From: Jiella soli
GTDB lineage: Bacteria > Pseudomonadota > Alphaproteobacteria > Rhizobiales > Rhizobiaceae
Assembly: GCF_020615385.1 (NCBI RefSeq)
Contig: NZ_JAJAVB010000037.1
Location: 1 to 64,000 of the forward strand
Direction of reading: 5' to 3'
Length of the DNA stretch: 64,000 nucleotides
Shown: positions 39,825 to 49,191 of the stretch, in pieces
Layout: every line of letters starts with the position of its first letter
Position numbering within the stretch: position 1 is the stretch's first letter
Translations under genes and position numbers: made by a program
Notes under the pieces: model-generated
Databases searched by the model: none
Told to the model about the DNA's origin: nothing
What the model saw: the letters and a program-made list of their open reading frames with translations, nothing else

Positions 39825-40679
39825 TCAGGCGGCGCGCAGCCGCGCGATGCGGAACCGGCCCCGCTGCTCGCCGGCCAGCTCGTAGACGGCGTCCCGCAGA
39901 TGTTCGGTCAGAAGCTTGCGGTCGCCGATCGCGGCCAGTTCCTCGAACGGCATCACGCGCCCGATGGTCAGGCGGATCGCGCGGCCGTACATGCGGCGGA
40001 ACTCGCCGATCAGAAGACCGACCCGCAGCGACATCGACCATTTGCTGATCAGGTGGAACAGCGGGCCGCACTGGCCGTGGAAATGGATCGGCAGGACGGC
40101 GGCGCCGCCGGTCTGGATCAGGCGGGCGGTGAACAGCTTCCAGGGCAGGTCGTCGGCCGGGCCGAACACCCTGTCGGCCGTAGCGACCCCGCCGGCGGGA
40201 AAGACGACGATGGTGGTCCCCGACGCGAGCAGGCGGATCGCCTCCTTGCGTGTCGCCATGTTGAGCGCCAGCGCCTCCTTGGTCTCCTCGAAGGAGACCG
40301 GCAGGCCGTAGGCGGCCATTTCCGGGATCTTCATCAGGTCGTTGTTGATCAGGATACGGAACGGCCGCTCCAGCCGTTCGGCGGTGGCGAGCAGCGCCGC
40401 GCCGTCGCCGATGCCGAACGGGTGGTTGGCGATCATCACCAGCCGCTCGGGCAGGTCCTCGGGCGCCGGAAGCTGGCCGGTGCAGTCGAGCCGGATCCGC
40501 ATCAGGCTGAGCATCTCGCGGAAAGCCGTCGGCGACCCGTTGCCCACCCGTGCGCGCCAGATGCCGTAGAGGCGGGACAGGCGCTTGCGCCCGGACAACT
40601 GCTCGATCGAACGGATGGCGTATCGTTTCAGGAGACGGTCGGTCGGTCTCGCATAGGTGAGTTCGGGATAATCTCGCAT
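39825..40679 (-). CDS. Lysophospholipid acyltransferase (PlsC-like) family protein
   Basis: This is a 284-aa acyltransferase-fold protein. The acyl-acceptor motif reads NHPFGIGDG (an H-X5-D variant of the usual H-X4-D). The second conserved site is FPAGGVAT and the third IHFHGQCGP. Relatives acylate lysophospholipids or ornithine lipids, and the substrate is unknown. No strong membrane anchor is seen. The gene lies on the minus strand downstream of thrS, separated by a perfect 24-bp palindrome. Confidence 0.85.
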   Translation of the reverse strand: MRDYPELTYARPTDRLLKRYAIRSIEQLSGRKRLSRLYGIWRARVGNGSPTAFREMLSLMRIRLDCTGQLPAPEDLPERLVMIANHPFGIGDGAALLATAERLERPFRILINNDLMKIPEMAAYGLPVSFEETKEALALNMATRKEAIRLLASGTTIVVFPAGGVATADRVFGPADDLPWKLFTARLIQTGGAAVLPIHFHGQCGPLFHLISKWSMSLRVGLLIGEFRRMYGRAIRLTIGRVMPFEELAAIGDRKLLTEHLRDAVYELAGEQRGRFRIARLRAA

Positions 40680-40738
40680 GCGCCGCAGCCGGTACGATCT
40701 GGACTTTGCCAGCGCGTATCCGAGATCGATGACGCGGC

Positions 40739-40762
40739 GATGACGGGCGGCCGCCCGTCATC
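40739..40762. terminator. Perfect 24-bp palindrome between thrS and the acyltransferase gene
   Basis: GATGACGGGCGG is followed directly by its exact reverse complement. It lies 74 bases beyond the thrS stop and 60 bases before the acyltransferase start. Without a U-tract it may be a weak terminator, an mRNA stabiliser or a dimeric-protein binding site. Confidence 0.55.
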
Positions 40763-40835
40763 CATGTTCTATCATCACAGCTTCATGCCGCCATGAAGCC
40801 TTGCCGCGGCGCCGAGCGGCGCACGCGGCGGGTCG

Positions 40836-42845
40836 TCAGGCGGCCGCGTTCTGGCGGGCCGTCCGGCGGCGCCGGACATCCGGGGGCAGCGCCTCGTCCG
40901 TCAGCGCTGCAACGGCATCGGGCAGGCTCGCCGAGCTTTGGTCGCGCGACCCGAGCCGGCGAATGTTGACCGTCCGCTCCTCGGCTTCGCGCTTGCCGCA
41001 GACGAGGATCACCGGCACCTTGGCCAGCGAGTGTTCGCGGACCTTGTAGTTGATCTTCTCGTTGCGAAGATCGAGCTCGACCTTGAGCCCGGCCTCGCGC
41101 AGCTCGGCCGCGACCTCCTCGGCATAGGCGTCGGCATCCGAGGTGATGGTCGTGACCACGGCCTGCAGGGGCGCGAGCCAGAGCGGCAGGTGCCCGGCAT
41201 AGTTCTCGATCAGGATGCCGAGGAACCGCTCCATCGAGCCGCAGATCGCCCGGTGGATCATCACCGGCTGCTTCTTCTCGGAATCCTTGTCGATGTAGAA
41301 GGCGCCGAAGCGCTCCGGCAGGTTGAAGTCGACCTGGGTCGTGCCGCACTGCCATTCGCGGCCGATGGCGTCGCGCAGGGTGTATTCGAACTTCGGCCCG
41401 TAGAACGCGCCCTCGCCCGGCAGGATGCCGGTCTTGATCCGTCCGCCGGATTCGGCCGCGATCTGCTCCAGGACCTTCGACATGATCGCTTCGGCATGGT
41501 CCCAGTTCTCATCGGAGCCGACGCGCTTCTCCGGGCGGGTCGAGAGCTTCACCGTGATCTCGTCGAAGCCGAAGTCGGCATAGGTCGACAGGATCAGGTC
41601 GTTGATCCTCAGGCATTCAGCGGCGAGCTGCTCCTCGGTGCAGAACACATGGGCGTCGTCCTGCGTGAAGCCGCGCACGCGCATCAGCCCGTGCAGCGCG
41701 CCGGACGGCTCGTAGCGGTGGACATTGCCGAACTCCGCATAGCGGATCGGCAGATCGCGGTAGCTCTTCAGGCCGTGCTTGAAGATCTGGACATGGCCCG
41801 GGCAGTTCATCGGCTTGATCGCGAAGACCCGGTGATCGGCCTCCTCGTCGTCCGGATGGGTGAAGGCGTGAGCCGACTTCACCGCGAACATGTTCTCCTG
41901 GTACCAGCCCCAGTGGCCAGAGGTCTCCCACAGCGACTTGTCGAGGATCTGCGGCGCGTTGACCTCCTCATAGGGACCGTCGAGACGCCGGCGCATATAG
42001 GAGACGAGGGTCTGGAACATCCGCCAGCCGCGCGAATGCCAGAAGACGACGCCCGGCCCCTCCTCCTGGAAGTGGAACAGGTCCATCTCGCGGCCGAGCC
42101 GGCGATGGTCGCGCTTCTCGGCCTCCTCCAGCATGGTGAGATAAGCCGACAGCTGCTCCTTGGTCGCCCAGGCGGTCGCGTAGATGCGGGTGAGCATGGC
42201 GTTGTTGGAATCGCCGCGCCAATAGGCGCCGGCCACCTTCATCAGCTTGAAGGCGTCGCCGATCTGGCCGGTCGAGGCCATGTGCGGGCCGCGGCACAGA
42301 TCGAACCAGTCGCCCTGGCTGTAGATCTTGACGTCCTCGCCCTCGGGGATCGCGTCGACGAGTTCGACCTTGTAGGCCTCGCCCTTCTCCGCGAAGACCG
42401 CCTTCGCCTTGTCCCGCGACCAGACATCCTTCTTGAAGGGCGCGTTGCGGCGGATGATCTCGGCCATCTTCTTCTCGATGACCGGCAGGTCCTCGGGCGT
42501 GAAGGGCTGGTTGCGGGCGAAATCGTAATAGAAGCCGTTCTCGATGACCGGGCCGATCGTCACCTGCGTGCCCGGCCAGAGCTCCTGCACGGCTTCGGCC
42601 ATCACATGGGCCGCGTCGTGGCGGATCAGCTCCAGCGCTCGCGGGTCGTCGCGGGTGATGATCTCGATCGCGCCGCCATGGCCGACGGGATCGGAAAGAT
42701 CGCGCACCTCGCCGTCGAGCGCATAGGCGACGGCCTTCTTGGCGAGCGACTTGGAAATGCCGGCGGCGATCTCCTGGCCGGTCTGACCGGCGGAAACCTC
42801 GCGGCGCGAATTGTCGGGAAATACGAGGGAAACGGCCTCGGCCAT
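40836..42845 (-). CDS. thrS: Threonine--tRNA ligase
   Basis: This is a 669-aa class II synthetase with the full four-domain layout. The TGS domain spans ~1-63. The editing domain has [14 protein letters not shown] (the HXXXH pair, ~74-87). The catalytic core has motif 2 ([12 protein letters not shown]) and the zinc site, which includes the cysteine in [12 protein letters not shown]. The last ~100 residues are the anticodon-binding domain. AGGAGAG precedes the ATG. There is no obvious operator like that of E. coli thrS in the short leader. Confidence 0.98.
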   Translation of the reverse strand: MAEAVSLVFPDNSRREVSAGQTGQEIAAGISKSLAKKAVAYALDGEVRDLSDPVGHGGAIEIITRDDPRALELIRHDAAHVMAEAVQELWPGTQVTIGPVIENGFYYDFARNQPFTPEDLPVIEKKMAEIIRRNAPFKKDVWSRDKAKAVFAEKGEAYKVELVDAIPEGEDVKIYSQGDWFDLCRGPHMASTGQIGDAFKLMKVAGAYWRGDSNNAMLTRIYATAWATKEQLSAYLTMLEEAEKRDHRRLGREMDLFHFQEEGPGVVFWHSRGWRMFQTLVSYMRRRLDGPYEEVNAPQILDKSLWETSGHWGWYQENMFAVKSAHAFTHPDDEEADHRVFAIKPMNCPGHVQIFKHGLKSYRDLPIRYAEFGNVHRYEPSGALHGLMRVRGFTQDDAHVFCTEEQLAAECLRINDLILSTYADFGFDEITVKLSTRPEKRVGSDENWDHAEAIMSKVLEQIAAESGGRIKTGILPGEGAFYGPKFEYTLRDAIGREWQCGTTQVDFNLPERFGAFYIDKDSEKKQPVMIHRAICGSMERFLGILIENYAGHLPLWLAPLQAVVTTITSDADAYAEEVAAELREAGLKVELDLRNEKINYKVREHSLAKVPVILVCGKREAEERTVNIRRLGSRDQSSASLPDAVAALTDEALPPDVRRRRTARQNAAA

Positions 42846-42970
42846 CTTGTCTCTCCTGTTCCAGTCCCGCCTACGAGCGCGGGTGGGATTGTCCGTGAGC
42901 GCCCGAACGGGTCATAAGCTCGCCGCCGGTATAGGTGGAAGATTTGAGCGGCTCAAGCGAAAGGCTGACG

Positions 42971-43453
42971 ATGACTGACACGGATCCGAAACTCGCAAGT
43001 GACTGGACTCCGCCGCAGCGGATCCGCCCGATCGCGATCGCGCTGATTTGCGACGGCAACCACGCCCTGTTGATGGAGGTCCGTGATCACACCGGATTGC
43101 TGAAGGGCTTTCGCCCGGTGGGAGGCGGCATCGAATTCGGAGAGACCGCCGCGCAGGCAGTCGCGCGCGAATTTCGCGAGGAACTTGGCTGGGAACCGCT
43201 CGACCTCAAGCTTCTGACGGTCTGTGAGAACCTGTTCAAGCACAACGGATCGGCCGGGCACGAAATCGCCTTCGTTTTCCAAGGCAAGCGACCGGACGAG
43301 GCGCCGCCCGCCGATCGCGAGACCAGGATCGATTTTCAGGATCACGGGGTCGCGACATCGATCCGATGGGTTGGCCTGCCGGAGCTTCGAAGCGCTCCCC
43401 TGTTTCCGGACGAGATGCAAGCGTTCCTCCGCACGGCAATCGCGGAGGGCTGA
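42971..43453 (+). CDS. NUDIX hydrolase
   Basis: This is a 160-aa pyrophosphohydrolase. The NUDIX box is complete: GGGIEFGETAAQAVAREF followed by REELGW, matching GX5EX7REUXEEXGU. Substrate is unknown, and candidates are nucleotide sugars, ADP-ribose or damaged nucleotides. ATG 42971 follows AAAGG. Its stop (TGA) directly abuts the yidD stop codon on the other strand (TGATCA), with no bases between. Confidence 0.9.
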   Translation: MTDTDPKLASDWTPPQRIRPIAIALICDGNHALLMEVRDHTGLLKGFRPVGGGIEFGETAAQAVAREFREELGWEPLDLKLLTVCENLFKHNGSAGHEIAFVFQGKRPDEAPPADRETRIDFQDHGVATSIRWVGLPELRSAPLFPDEMQAFLRTAIAEG

Positions 43454-43717
43454 TCAATCCGGGACGTTGTCGATCCCCGACGTGCCGAACGGTCCGCATT
43501 TGGCGACGCGCTTCGCCGAGAGCCAGCCGCCGCGCAGGAGCCCGTGCCGCGCCACCGCCTCATAGGCATATTCGGAGCAGGTCGGCAGATGCCGGCAATG
43601 CCCTCCGACGAGCGGCGAGAAGGTCAGCTGATAGAGCCGCACCAGCCCGACGCCGAGAAGGCGCCCCGGCGTCTTCGGCCAGGGGCCGGTATAGTTGCGG
43701 GAAGGATGAGGCGCCAT
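43454..43717 (-). CDS. yidD: Membrane protein insertion efficiency factor YidD
   Basis: This is an 87-aa member of the YidD (haemolytic-alpha) family, a membrane-associated helper for YidC-dependent insertion. The core RLYQLTFSPLVGGHCRHLPT and the cysteine-bearing CSEYAYEAVARHG block are typical. The C-terminal part ends in KCGPFGTSGIDNVPD. Usually it lies near rpmH-rnpA-yidC. Here, as in many relatives, it lies apart from them. The ribosome site is weak. Confidence 0.93.
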   Translation of the reverse strand: MAPHPSRNYTGPWPKTPGRLLGVGLVRLYQLTFSPLVGGHCRHLPTCSEYAYEAVARHGLLRGGWLSAKRVAKCGPFGTSGIDNVPD

Positions 43718-43771
43718 GCCGGTTCGCTGGATCGGCGGGATCGGTCGTGGGATCGGCCGGATCCCGCGCCC

Positions 43772-44218
43772 TCAGGCCGCCGCGCTGTCGCGGCGGCGCT
43801 CGATCTGGTCGAGGCAGTCAACCACCGCGTCGAAGGTGAGGAGCGTCGAGGCGTGCCGCGCCTTGTAGTCGCGCACGGGCTCCAGATATTTCAGGTCCGC
43901 AAAGCGGCCCTCCGGCGGCGCGCCGTTCTCCTTCAGCATTGCGCGCATGCGCTCGCGCACCTCGCGCAACTCCTTCGGCGTCGCGCCGAGAATGTTGCGC
44001 GCCATCACCGATGAGGAGGCCTGGCCGAGCGCGCACGCCTTCACCTCCTGCGCGAAATCGGAGACGACGCCATCCGTCAGCTTCAGATCCACCGTCACCG
44101 TCGAGCCGCAGAGCTTGGAATGGGCGGTCGCGCTGGCATCGGGCAAGTCGAGCCGGCCGATCCGGGGGATGTTGCCAGCGAATTCGAGGATCCTGGCATT
44201 GTAGACGTCGTCGATCAC
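43772..44218 (-). CDS. IscU/SufU-like iron-sulfur cluster scaffold protein
   Basis: This is a 148-aa NifU_N-fold protein. Three cysteines that can hold an Fe-S cluster are in [10 protein letters not shown] (~37), [13 protein letters not shown] (~62) and VVDCLDQIE (~138), with the acidic residue of the first site replaced by G/S. The lack of the DXXC-type Asp suggests SufU- or NifU-like rather than IscU. It lies directly upstream of yidD on the same strand, and is divergent from folE. Confidence 0.87.
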   Translation of the reverse strand: MIDDVYNARILEFAGNIPRIGRLDLPDASATAHSKLCGSTVTVDLKLTDGVVSDFAQEVKACALGQASSSVMARNILGATPKELREVRERMRAMLKENGAPPEGRFADLKYLEPVRDYKARHASTLLTFDAVVDCLDQIERRRDSAAA

Positions 44219-44485
44219 GAGATCACCACACTGGTTTTTCGCCGGCGGGCTGTTACTGCCCGTTTCCTCCGACTATATAGGCGGCTGGGTGGCGCTTCGA
44301 AAGTCGGAGACCGTCGACGGTGCGTCCGCGAGGAGTTTGCCGGCACCGCCGGTTCAGGAACGACGAGAACGAGAAGCGTGATTAAGAACCCGATCGCAAA
44401 CAGCGACGATCGGCCGGTTTCGGCTCCCGATCATCATTCGGAATGGATCGCCGCGCGGATTCCGACCAGAGCGAGACGAGACACC

Positions 44486-45109
44486 ATGGACGCCGTCGTG
44501 AAGAAATTCCCGGACCTTGCCGAGGATCGGCGCACCGACCGGCCAAGTCGCGCCGAGGCGGAGGCAGCCGTCGATACCCTTCTGCGCTGGATCGGCGAGG
44601 ATCCGAGCCGCGAAGGCCTGCGCGAGACTCCCGCCCGCGTGGTGAAGGCCTATGAGGAACTGTTCGGAGGCTACAAGCTCGAGGCGGGCGACGTACTCGG
44701 CCGCACCTTCAAGGACGTCTCCGGCTATGACGACATGGTGCTCGTCAAGGACATCGACTTCCACTCGCACTGCGAACACCACATGGTGCCGATCATCGGC
44801 AAGGCGCATGTCGCCTATCTGCCGGAGGACCGCGTCCTCGGCCTATCGAAGATCGCCCGCCTGGTCGACATCTACGGCCGGAGGCTTCAGACGCAGGAGT
44901 CGATGACGGCGCAGATCGCGGCGGCTCTCGTCGGCGTGCTGCGGCCGCGCGGCGTCGCGGTTCTGATCGCGGCCGAGCACATGTGCATGTCGATGCGCGG
45001 CATCCGCACCAAGGGCTCGCTCACGATCACCTCTTCCTTCCAGGGCGCCTTTGCCGAGGACTCCGCGCTGAAGGATCGCTTCCTCTCCCTCTCCGGCCAT
45101 CGATCGTGA
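44486..45109 (+). CDS. folE: GTP cyclohydrolase I
   Basis: This 207-aa enzyme converts GTP to dihydroneopterin triphosphate, the first step of folate synthesis. Zinc ligands are Cys and His in [11 protein letters not shown] and Cys in [11 protein letters not shown]. The [19 protein letters not shown] block forms the active-site helix. ATG 44486 gives [11 protein letters not shown]. The stop overlaps the start of hisI by four bases (GTGA), so the two are translationally coupled. Confidence 0.97.
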   Translation: MDAVVKKFPDLAEDRRTDRPSRAEAEAAVDTLLRWIGEDPSREGLRETPARVVKAYEELFGGYKLEAGDVLGRTFKDVSGYDDMVLVKDIDFHSHCEHHMVPIIGKAHVAYLPEDRVLGLSKIARLVDIYGRRLQTQESMTAQIAAALVGVLRPRGVAVLIAAEHMCMSMRGIRTKGSLTITSSFQGAFAEDSALKDRFLSLSGHRS

Positions 45110-45531
45110 CGCAGACGAGCTTTGCTGATCCCTCCGCCGAACCGTCGGTTCAGGAGGAAGGCGACGAACTGCGGCCGCGCTTCGACGCGGCAGGCCTCGT
45201 GACGGCGGTGGTCACCGACCATGCCTCGGGCGAATTGCTGATGGTCGCCCATATGAACGCCGAGGCGCTGGAGCTGACGCTCGAGACGCGCAAGGCCCAT
45301 TATTGGTCGCGCTCGCGACAGGCGCTCTGGAAGAAGGGCGAGACCTCGGGCGGACTGCAGACGGTTCGCGAAATGCGCCTCGACTGCGATCAGGATGCCG
45401 TGTGGCTGCGCGTCGACGTCGCGGTTCCCACCGAGACCTGCCACACCGGCCGGTCGACCTGCTTCTATCGAACGGTTGCCGATGACGGCCACACGCTTAA
45501 GCTGGCCGAAGGCGTAGCGTGCCGGTCTTAA
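45106..45531 (+). CDS. hisI: Phosphoribosyl-AMP cyclohydrolase
   Basis: This 141-aa zinc enzyme catalyses the third step of histidine synthesis. Family blocks are [37 protein letters not shown] with the metal-binding residues, and [11 protein letters not shown] with the zinc cysteines. The GTG start at 45106 overlaps the folE stop. No hisE domain is fused. The folE-hisI pair is common in Hyphomicrobiales. Confidence 0.97.
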   Translation: MTQTSFADPSAEPSVQEEGDELRPRFDAAGLVTAVVTDHASGELLMVAHMNAEALELTLETRKAHYWSRSRQALWKKGETSGGLQTVREMRLDCDQDAVWLRVDVAVPTETCHTGRSTCFYRTVADDGHTLKLAEGVACRS

Positions 45532-45535
45532 CCGG

Positions 45536-46579
45536 ATGGTCAAGGGTCCAAGCCAGACTGTACCTTCGAACGAAGGACAGCCGGGACGACGCAAGATGCT
45601 CGACCGCGTATTCGGGTGGCGGGAAGAGCCATCCTCGATCAACCCAGTCCGGCTCTCCGTACCGCAGGATGGAGCTCCCGGAATTGCCCTAGCCCTCGGC
45701 GGAGGGGCAGCCCGTGGCTGGGCGCATATCGGTGTCCTCAAGGCGCTCGACGAAAGCGGCATCCGCGTCTCGATGATCGCGGGCACCTCGATCGGCGCGC
45801 TGGTCGGCGGGTGCTATCTCGCCGGCAAGCTGGACGAACTGGAGGCCTTCGCCCTCTCCCTGACCCGGCGCGGGCTGATCCGCTTCCTCGACTTCCGCTT
45901 CGGCCGCGGTGGCCTGATCGGCGGTCTGCGCCTCAGCCGGCGACTGGCGGTGGAGCTTCAGGACATCCGCATCGAAGACCTCGACCGCCGGCTGATCTGC
46001 GTCGCATCGGACGCGCAGACCGGCCACGAGGTGTGGCTGGATTCGGGGTCGCTGGTCCTGGCCATGCGCGCATCCTATGCGCTGCCCGGTGTGTTCGAGC
46101 CGGTCGTCTGCGGCGGCCGGAGGCTGATGGACGGGGCGCTGGTCAATCCAGTGCCGGTGAATGTGTGCCGCGTCTTCGAGCACCAGATGGTGATGGCGGT
46201 GAACCTCCATTACGATTTGTTCGGCCGAGCCGCGGTTCTGCGCATGCGGGCGGAGGACGACGGTTTGCACGAGGCCGGAGCGGCAGGCGCCCCGGCAGCC
46301 TCGGAGCCCCGTGCGGAAGCCTCGGCGAAGCGGCGCGAGAAGCTCGGCGTCACACGCTCTATGGTCGACGCCTTCAACATCATCCAGGACCGGATCTCGC
46401 GATCGCGCCTGGCCGGCGACCCGCCGGATTTGTCCTTGCAGCCTAGGGTCCGCGACATCGGCCTTTGGGAATTTTTCCGCGCCGAGGAAGCGATCGCGAT
46501 CGGCTACGAGACGACGATCAGCCGCATCGCCGATATCCGCCGCATGGTCGAGGCGCACGCCCTCACCGTCAACGACTGA
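45536..46579 (+). CDS. Patatin-like phospholipase (RssA/NTE-type)
   Basis: This is a 347-aa serine hydrolase. The oxyanion loop is LGGGAARGWAHIG (residues 54-66). The nucleophile is in AGTSIGALVGG (Ser ~85). The dyad aspartate is in LMDGALVNPVPV. No transmembrane segment or cyclic-nucleotide domain is present. It lies five bases after hisI and may be co-transcribed with folE-hisI. Start at ATG 45536 is assumed. ATG 45596, with GGACGACG ahead, is a serious alternative. Natural lipid substrate unknown. Confidence 0.9.
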   Translation: MVKGPSQTVPSNEGQPGRRKMLDRVFGWREEPSSINPVRLSVPQDGAPGIALALGGGAARGWAHIGVLKALDESGIRVSMIAGTSIGALVGGCYLAGKLDELEAFALSLTRRGLIRFLDFRFGRGGLIGGLRLSRRLAVELQDIRIEDLDRRLICVASDAQTGHEVWLDSGSLVLAMRASYALPGVFEPVVCGGRRLMDGALVNPVPVNVCRVFEHQMVMAVNLHYDLFGRAAVLRMRAEDDGLHEAGAAGAPAASEPRAEASAKRREKLGVTRSMVDAFNIIQDRISRSRLAGDPPDLSLQPRVRDIGLWEFFRAEEAIAIGYETTISRIADIRRMVEAHALTVND

Positions 46580-46804
46580 GGCTTGCCCGGGATGACGGCC
46601 GGCCGCGCCCCGAGCCGCGGCTCGCCGACACTTGATCCCGACTTTCCGAGCCTTTCGACGCGAGCCGTTCCCCGGACCGGACTGCGCCTTCGTTGCGGCG
46701 CCAACCCGCTCCGGTTCCTCGCGCGCAATCAACTTCCGGAAGAGGTTGCGTCGCCAACCAGATCACGCTGAAGCCGTCCGCACCATGCAGTTGCGGATGC
46801 TCAC

Positions 46805-47236
46805 TCAGCCTGCCGCGATGTAGTCGCGCATCTCCCGTGCCTCGCGCTCGGCATCCTCGATCTTCTGCTTGACGACGTCGCCGATCGAGATGATGCCGAT
46901 GAGCTCGTCTCCATCGCAGACCGGCAGATGACGGAAGCGGCCGTTCGTCATGATCTGCATCGCCTCGTCTACCGTGGTCTTCATCGTGCAGGTCGTCACC
47001 CGGAGCGTCATGACGTCCTTGACCGCCTGGGTGAGACACGAGATGCCCACCTTGGCGAGCGTCCTGACGATGTCGCGCTCGGAGATGATGCCGTCGACGC
47101 GGCCCCCTTCGCCGAGAAGGACGATGGCGCCGATGCGCTTCTCGGACATGACCCTTGCCGCTTCTTCCACGCTCACGCCTGGATCAAGCGTGACGACGCC
47201 CCTTTGCTTGCCGCCGAGAATCTGGCCCACTGACAT
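46805..47236 (-). CDS. CBS-domain protein (paired CBS)
   Basis: This 143-aa protein consists of two CBS repeats that form one Bateman module. The first runs over ~20-75 (VSVEEAARVMSEKRIGAI) and the second over ~85-135 (TVDEAMQIMTNGRFRHLPV). Such modules bind adenosyl nucleotides and regulate partner proteins, which are unknown here. The GGAGGAG ribosome site sits between an upstream in-frame ATG (47251) and ATG 47236, which identifies the latter as the start. Confidence 0.92.
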   Translation of the reverse strand: MSVGQILGGKQRGVVTLDPGVSVEEAARVMSEKRIGAIVLLGEGGRVDGIISERDIVRTLAKVGISCLTQAVKDVMTLRVTTCTMKTTVDEAMQIMTNGRFRHLPVCDGDELIGIISIGDVVKQKIEDAEREAREMRDYIAAG

Positions 47237-47440
47237 ATTCGCTCCTCCCATCAGTGCCTTCCGTGAAGGTGTGTCAGGGAGAAGACGAGAGCAAGCCCAG
47301 ATTTCGCCGATGACAACTTCGCCGGCATAACGACGCGATCCAGCCGTACGCTTGGTAAAGCCGGAACGGGCGATCTTCGCGGAGATTACACCGCGCGATG
47401 ACGCGCTCAGTCCTGGCGATCCCGTCGCGCCGCCGCGGGA

Positions 47441-48190
47441 TCACCCCCTTGTGGCCGGAACGGGATCGAAGGCCGGCAGCGCGAGAAATCCGAAGAGGAA
47501 GCCGCCGAGATGGGCCTCCCAGGCCACCTCGCCGCCGCCCAGCGCACCGCCGACGCCGCTTCCGATCAAGAGATTCGTCGCGAAGAAGACGATGATGAAG
47601 ATCAGCACCGTCCGGTTCGACAAAGCCTCGGCTATCGAGGCGCGCGGCCGGTGCTCTTCGGCCGGCAGGCGGCCGGATGGGTCCTGCCCCGTGAAGGCGA
47701 ACCGGCAGGCGCCGCCCATCAGTGCCGAAACGACGCCGGATGCACCGATCACCGGCACGATGAGCGCCGGATTGACGAGATAGAAGACGGCAGCCCCGGC
47801 GATCGCACCGAGGGCCGAATAGACGAGGAACCGGCCGGTGCCGAGCCGCCGCGCGACCGGCGCGCCGAAGGCGACGAGCCACAGCGAATTCACGCCGAAA
47901 TGCATCCAGCCGCCATGCAGGAAGGCATAGGTGAGCGGCGACCAGACCCCGGCTCCCGCATCACGAAACCGGCAGACGTCGTCGAGTCCGGCATAGCAGC
48001 CGGGAATGAAGGAGAAGTCGATCAGAAAGCGCGCCTCGGCGATGTCGCCCAGCACCATCGTCCGCAGGATGTGGACAGCGGCGAAGGCGACGATCAGGAC
48101 GGCGATGATCCCGGGAATATTGAAGATCGGCGGGTGCGGTCGTGGGCTGGTCTCATCCGCGACGCCACTCCCATCTTCCCTGCCAACCAT
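47441..48190 (-). CDS. Rhomboid-family intramembrane serine protease
   Basis: This is a 249-aa integral membrane protein with six to seven helices. The catalytic serine is in GASGVVSALMG and the histidine in EAHLGGFLFG. The helix-2 motif HGGWMHFGVNSLWLV supplies the conserved HXXXN residues. It cleaves within the membrane, and its target is unknown. ATG 48190 has AAGGAAG six bases ahead. An intrinsic terminator lies ~100 bases upstream in its leader region (see the entry at 48294). A 7-bp hairpin straddles its stop. Confidence 0.93.
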   Translation of the reverse strand: MVGREDGSGVADETSPRPHPPIFNIPGIIAVLIVAFAAVHILRTMVLGDIAEARFLIDFSFIPGCYAGLDDVCRFRDAGAGVWSPLTYAFLHGGWMHFGVNSLWLVAFGAPVARRLGTGRFLVYSALGAIAGAAVFYLVNPALIVPVIGASGVVSALMGGACRFAFTGQDPSGRLPAEEHRPRASIAEALSNRTVLIFIIVFFATNLLIGSGVGGALGGGEVAWEAHLGGFLFGFLALPAFDPVPATRG

Positions 48191-48579
48191 CACTTGCTTC
48201 CTTCTGGTGAACCCCTCGGCTGCCGGCGCCTGAGCCAGCCGGCGGCCAGCGCTCCACATGGGCCCTGCGGGACAAAATGAAATGGACGCGACGAAAAAGG
48301 CCGCCCGAACCGGGCGGCCAAAAATTTCGTCTCGCGGGTTCCGGCATGGCCGCAACGCCGCAACGATCGTGTTTGCAAACGGGGACGAGCTTGTCCTGCC
48401 AATCAGTTAGCGCGGATGCTGAAGCTCGGCAAAGACAACGAGCGCAAACGGTTAACATCCCGGGCGGCGCGGCGGTTTCGCTCAAGGCGGAGGGTATATC
48501 CACGCAAGATTAACCTTCCCCTGCAAGAATCGTCGCTGAGGAACTCTGCCCTTAATACGACCACAGGACGGCCAGCCCG
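48191..48579. other. Divergent region rhomboid / PilZ with a terminator inside
   Basis: These 389 bases separate two divergent genes. The region holds a strong minus-strand terminator (48294-48319) but no open frame that I can support as its parent gene. An AT-richer part at 48455-48560 (GGGTATATCC, TTAATACG) could contain promoters in either direction. Confidence 0.5.
48294..48319 (-). terminator. Strong intrinsic terminator without a visible parent gene
   Basis: GGCCGCCCG (48299-48307) and CGGGCGGCC (48311-48319) form a perfect 9-bp stem with a 3-base loop. Five A residues before it on the plus strand give a U-tract on the minus strand. There is no minus-strand gene up to 50.9 kb. It must end either a small RNA or an attenuated rhomboid leader. 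Confidence 0.8.
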
Positions 48580-49191
48580 ATGCAGACGACGATGACGGCC
48601 CAACCGCCACTGACGGATTTCGTCGAGCGTCGCCGCTTCCAGCGCGTCTCCGTCGATCTCCACGGCCGCTTCATGCGTCAGGACCTCAGCGAATATCCCT
48701 GTCGCATCGAGAACATGTCGCCCGGCGGGGTCGCCGTGCTCACGCAGGTCACGCCGCAGCCGAAGGAACGGATCATCTTCTACATCGATCATATCGGTCG
48801 GCTGGAAGGAACCGTGGCGCGGCTCTTCAAGGGCGGGTTCGCCGTCGACCTCGTCAACAGCGAGCGCAAGCGCGAAAGGCTCGCGGCGCGGCTGACATGG
48901 CTCGCCAATCGCAGCGAGTTGGACCTGCCGGAAGACCGTCGCCACGAGCGCATCATGCCGACAGACCCGTTCGCGGACATCGTGCTGGAGGATGGGCGAC
49001 GCTATCAGGTCCAGATCATCGACCTGTCGCTCTCGGGCGCCGCAGTCCAGGCGACGGTGCGCCCTGCCCTCGGCGCGCGCGTGACACTCGGTACCATGCA
49101 GGGCCGCGTCGTCCGCCACCTCGACGAGGGCTTTGCGATCGAGTTCGCAAACGTCCAGGCGCGCGAGTCGCTCGAGCGGCTGTTCCGCTAA
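48580..49191 (+). CDS. Protein with two PilZ-like domains
   Basis: This is a 203-aa soluble protein. The first PilZ domain (~16-105) has RRRFQRVSVDLHGRF and then IENMSPGGVAV, which correspond to the c-di-GMP-binding RXXXR and (D/N)XSXXG motifs. The second (~110-200) has RHERIMPTDP and IIDLSLSGAAV, with the arginine motif partly degenerate. It is likely a c-di-GMP effector in motility or polysaccharide control. The partner is not apparent, although a GT2 glycosyltransferase lies 15 kb away. Confidence 0.9.
   Translation: MQTTMTAQPPLTDFVERRRFQRVSVDLHGRFMRQDLSEYPCRIENMSPGGVAVLTQVTPQPKERIIFYIDHIGRLEGTVARLFKGGFAVDLVNSERKRERLAARLTWLANRSELDLPEDRRHERIMPTDPFADIVLEDGRRYQVQIIDLSLSGAAVQATVRPALGARVTLGTMQGRVVRHLDEGFAIEFANVQARESLERLFR

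Noticed and set aside
42846-42970. T-box or thrS operator-like leader
   Set aside because: The leader between thrS and the NUDIX gene is only ~125 bases, shared by two divergent genes, and shows no T-box sequence or tRNA-like fold.
48153-48503. Minus-strand open frame across the terminator between the rhomboid and PilZ genes
   Set aside because: It runs through a strong terminator hairpin and the rhomboid start, and has no ribosome site. A noncoding RNA or leader explains the region better.
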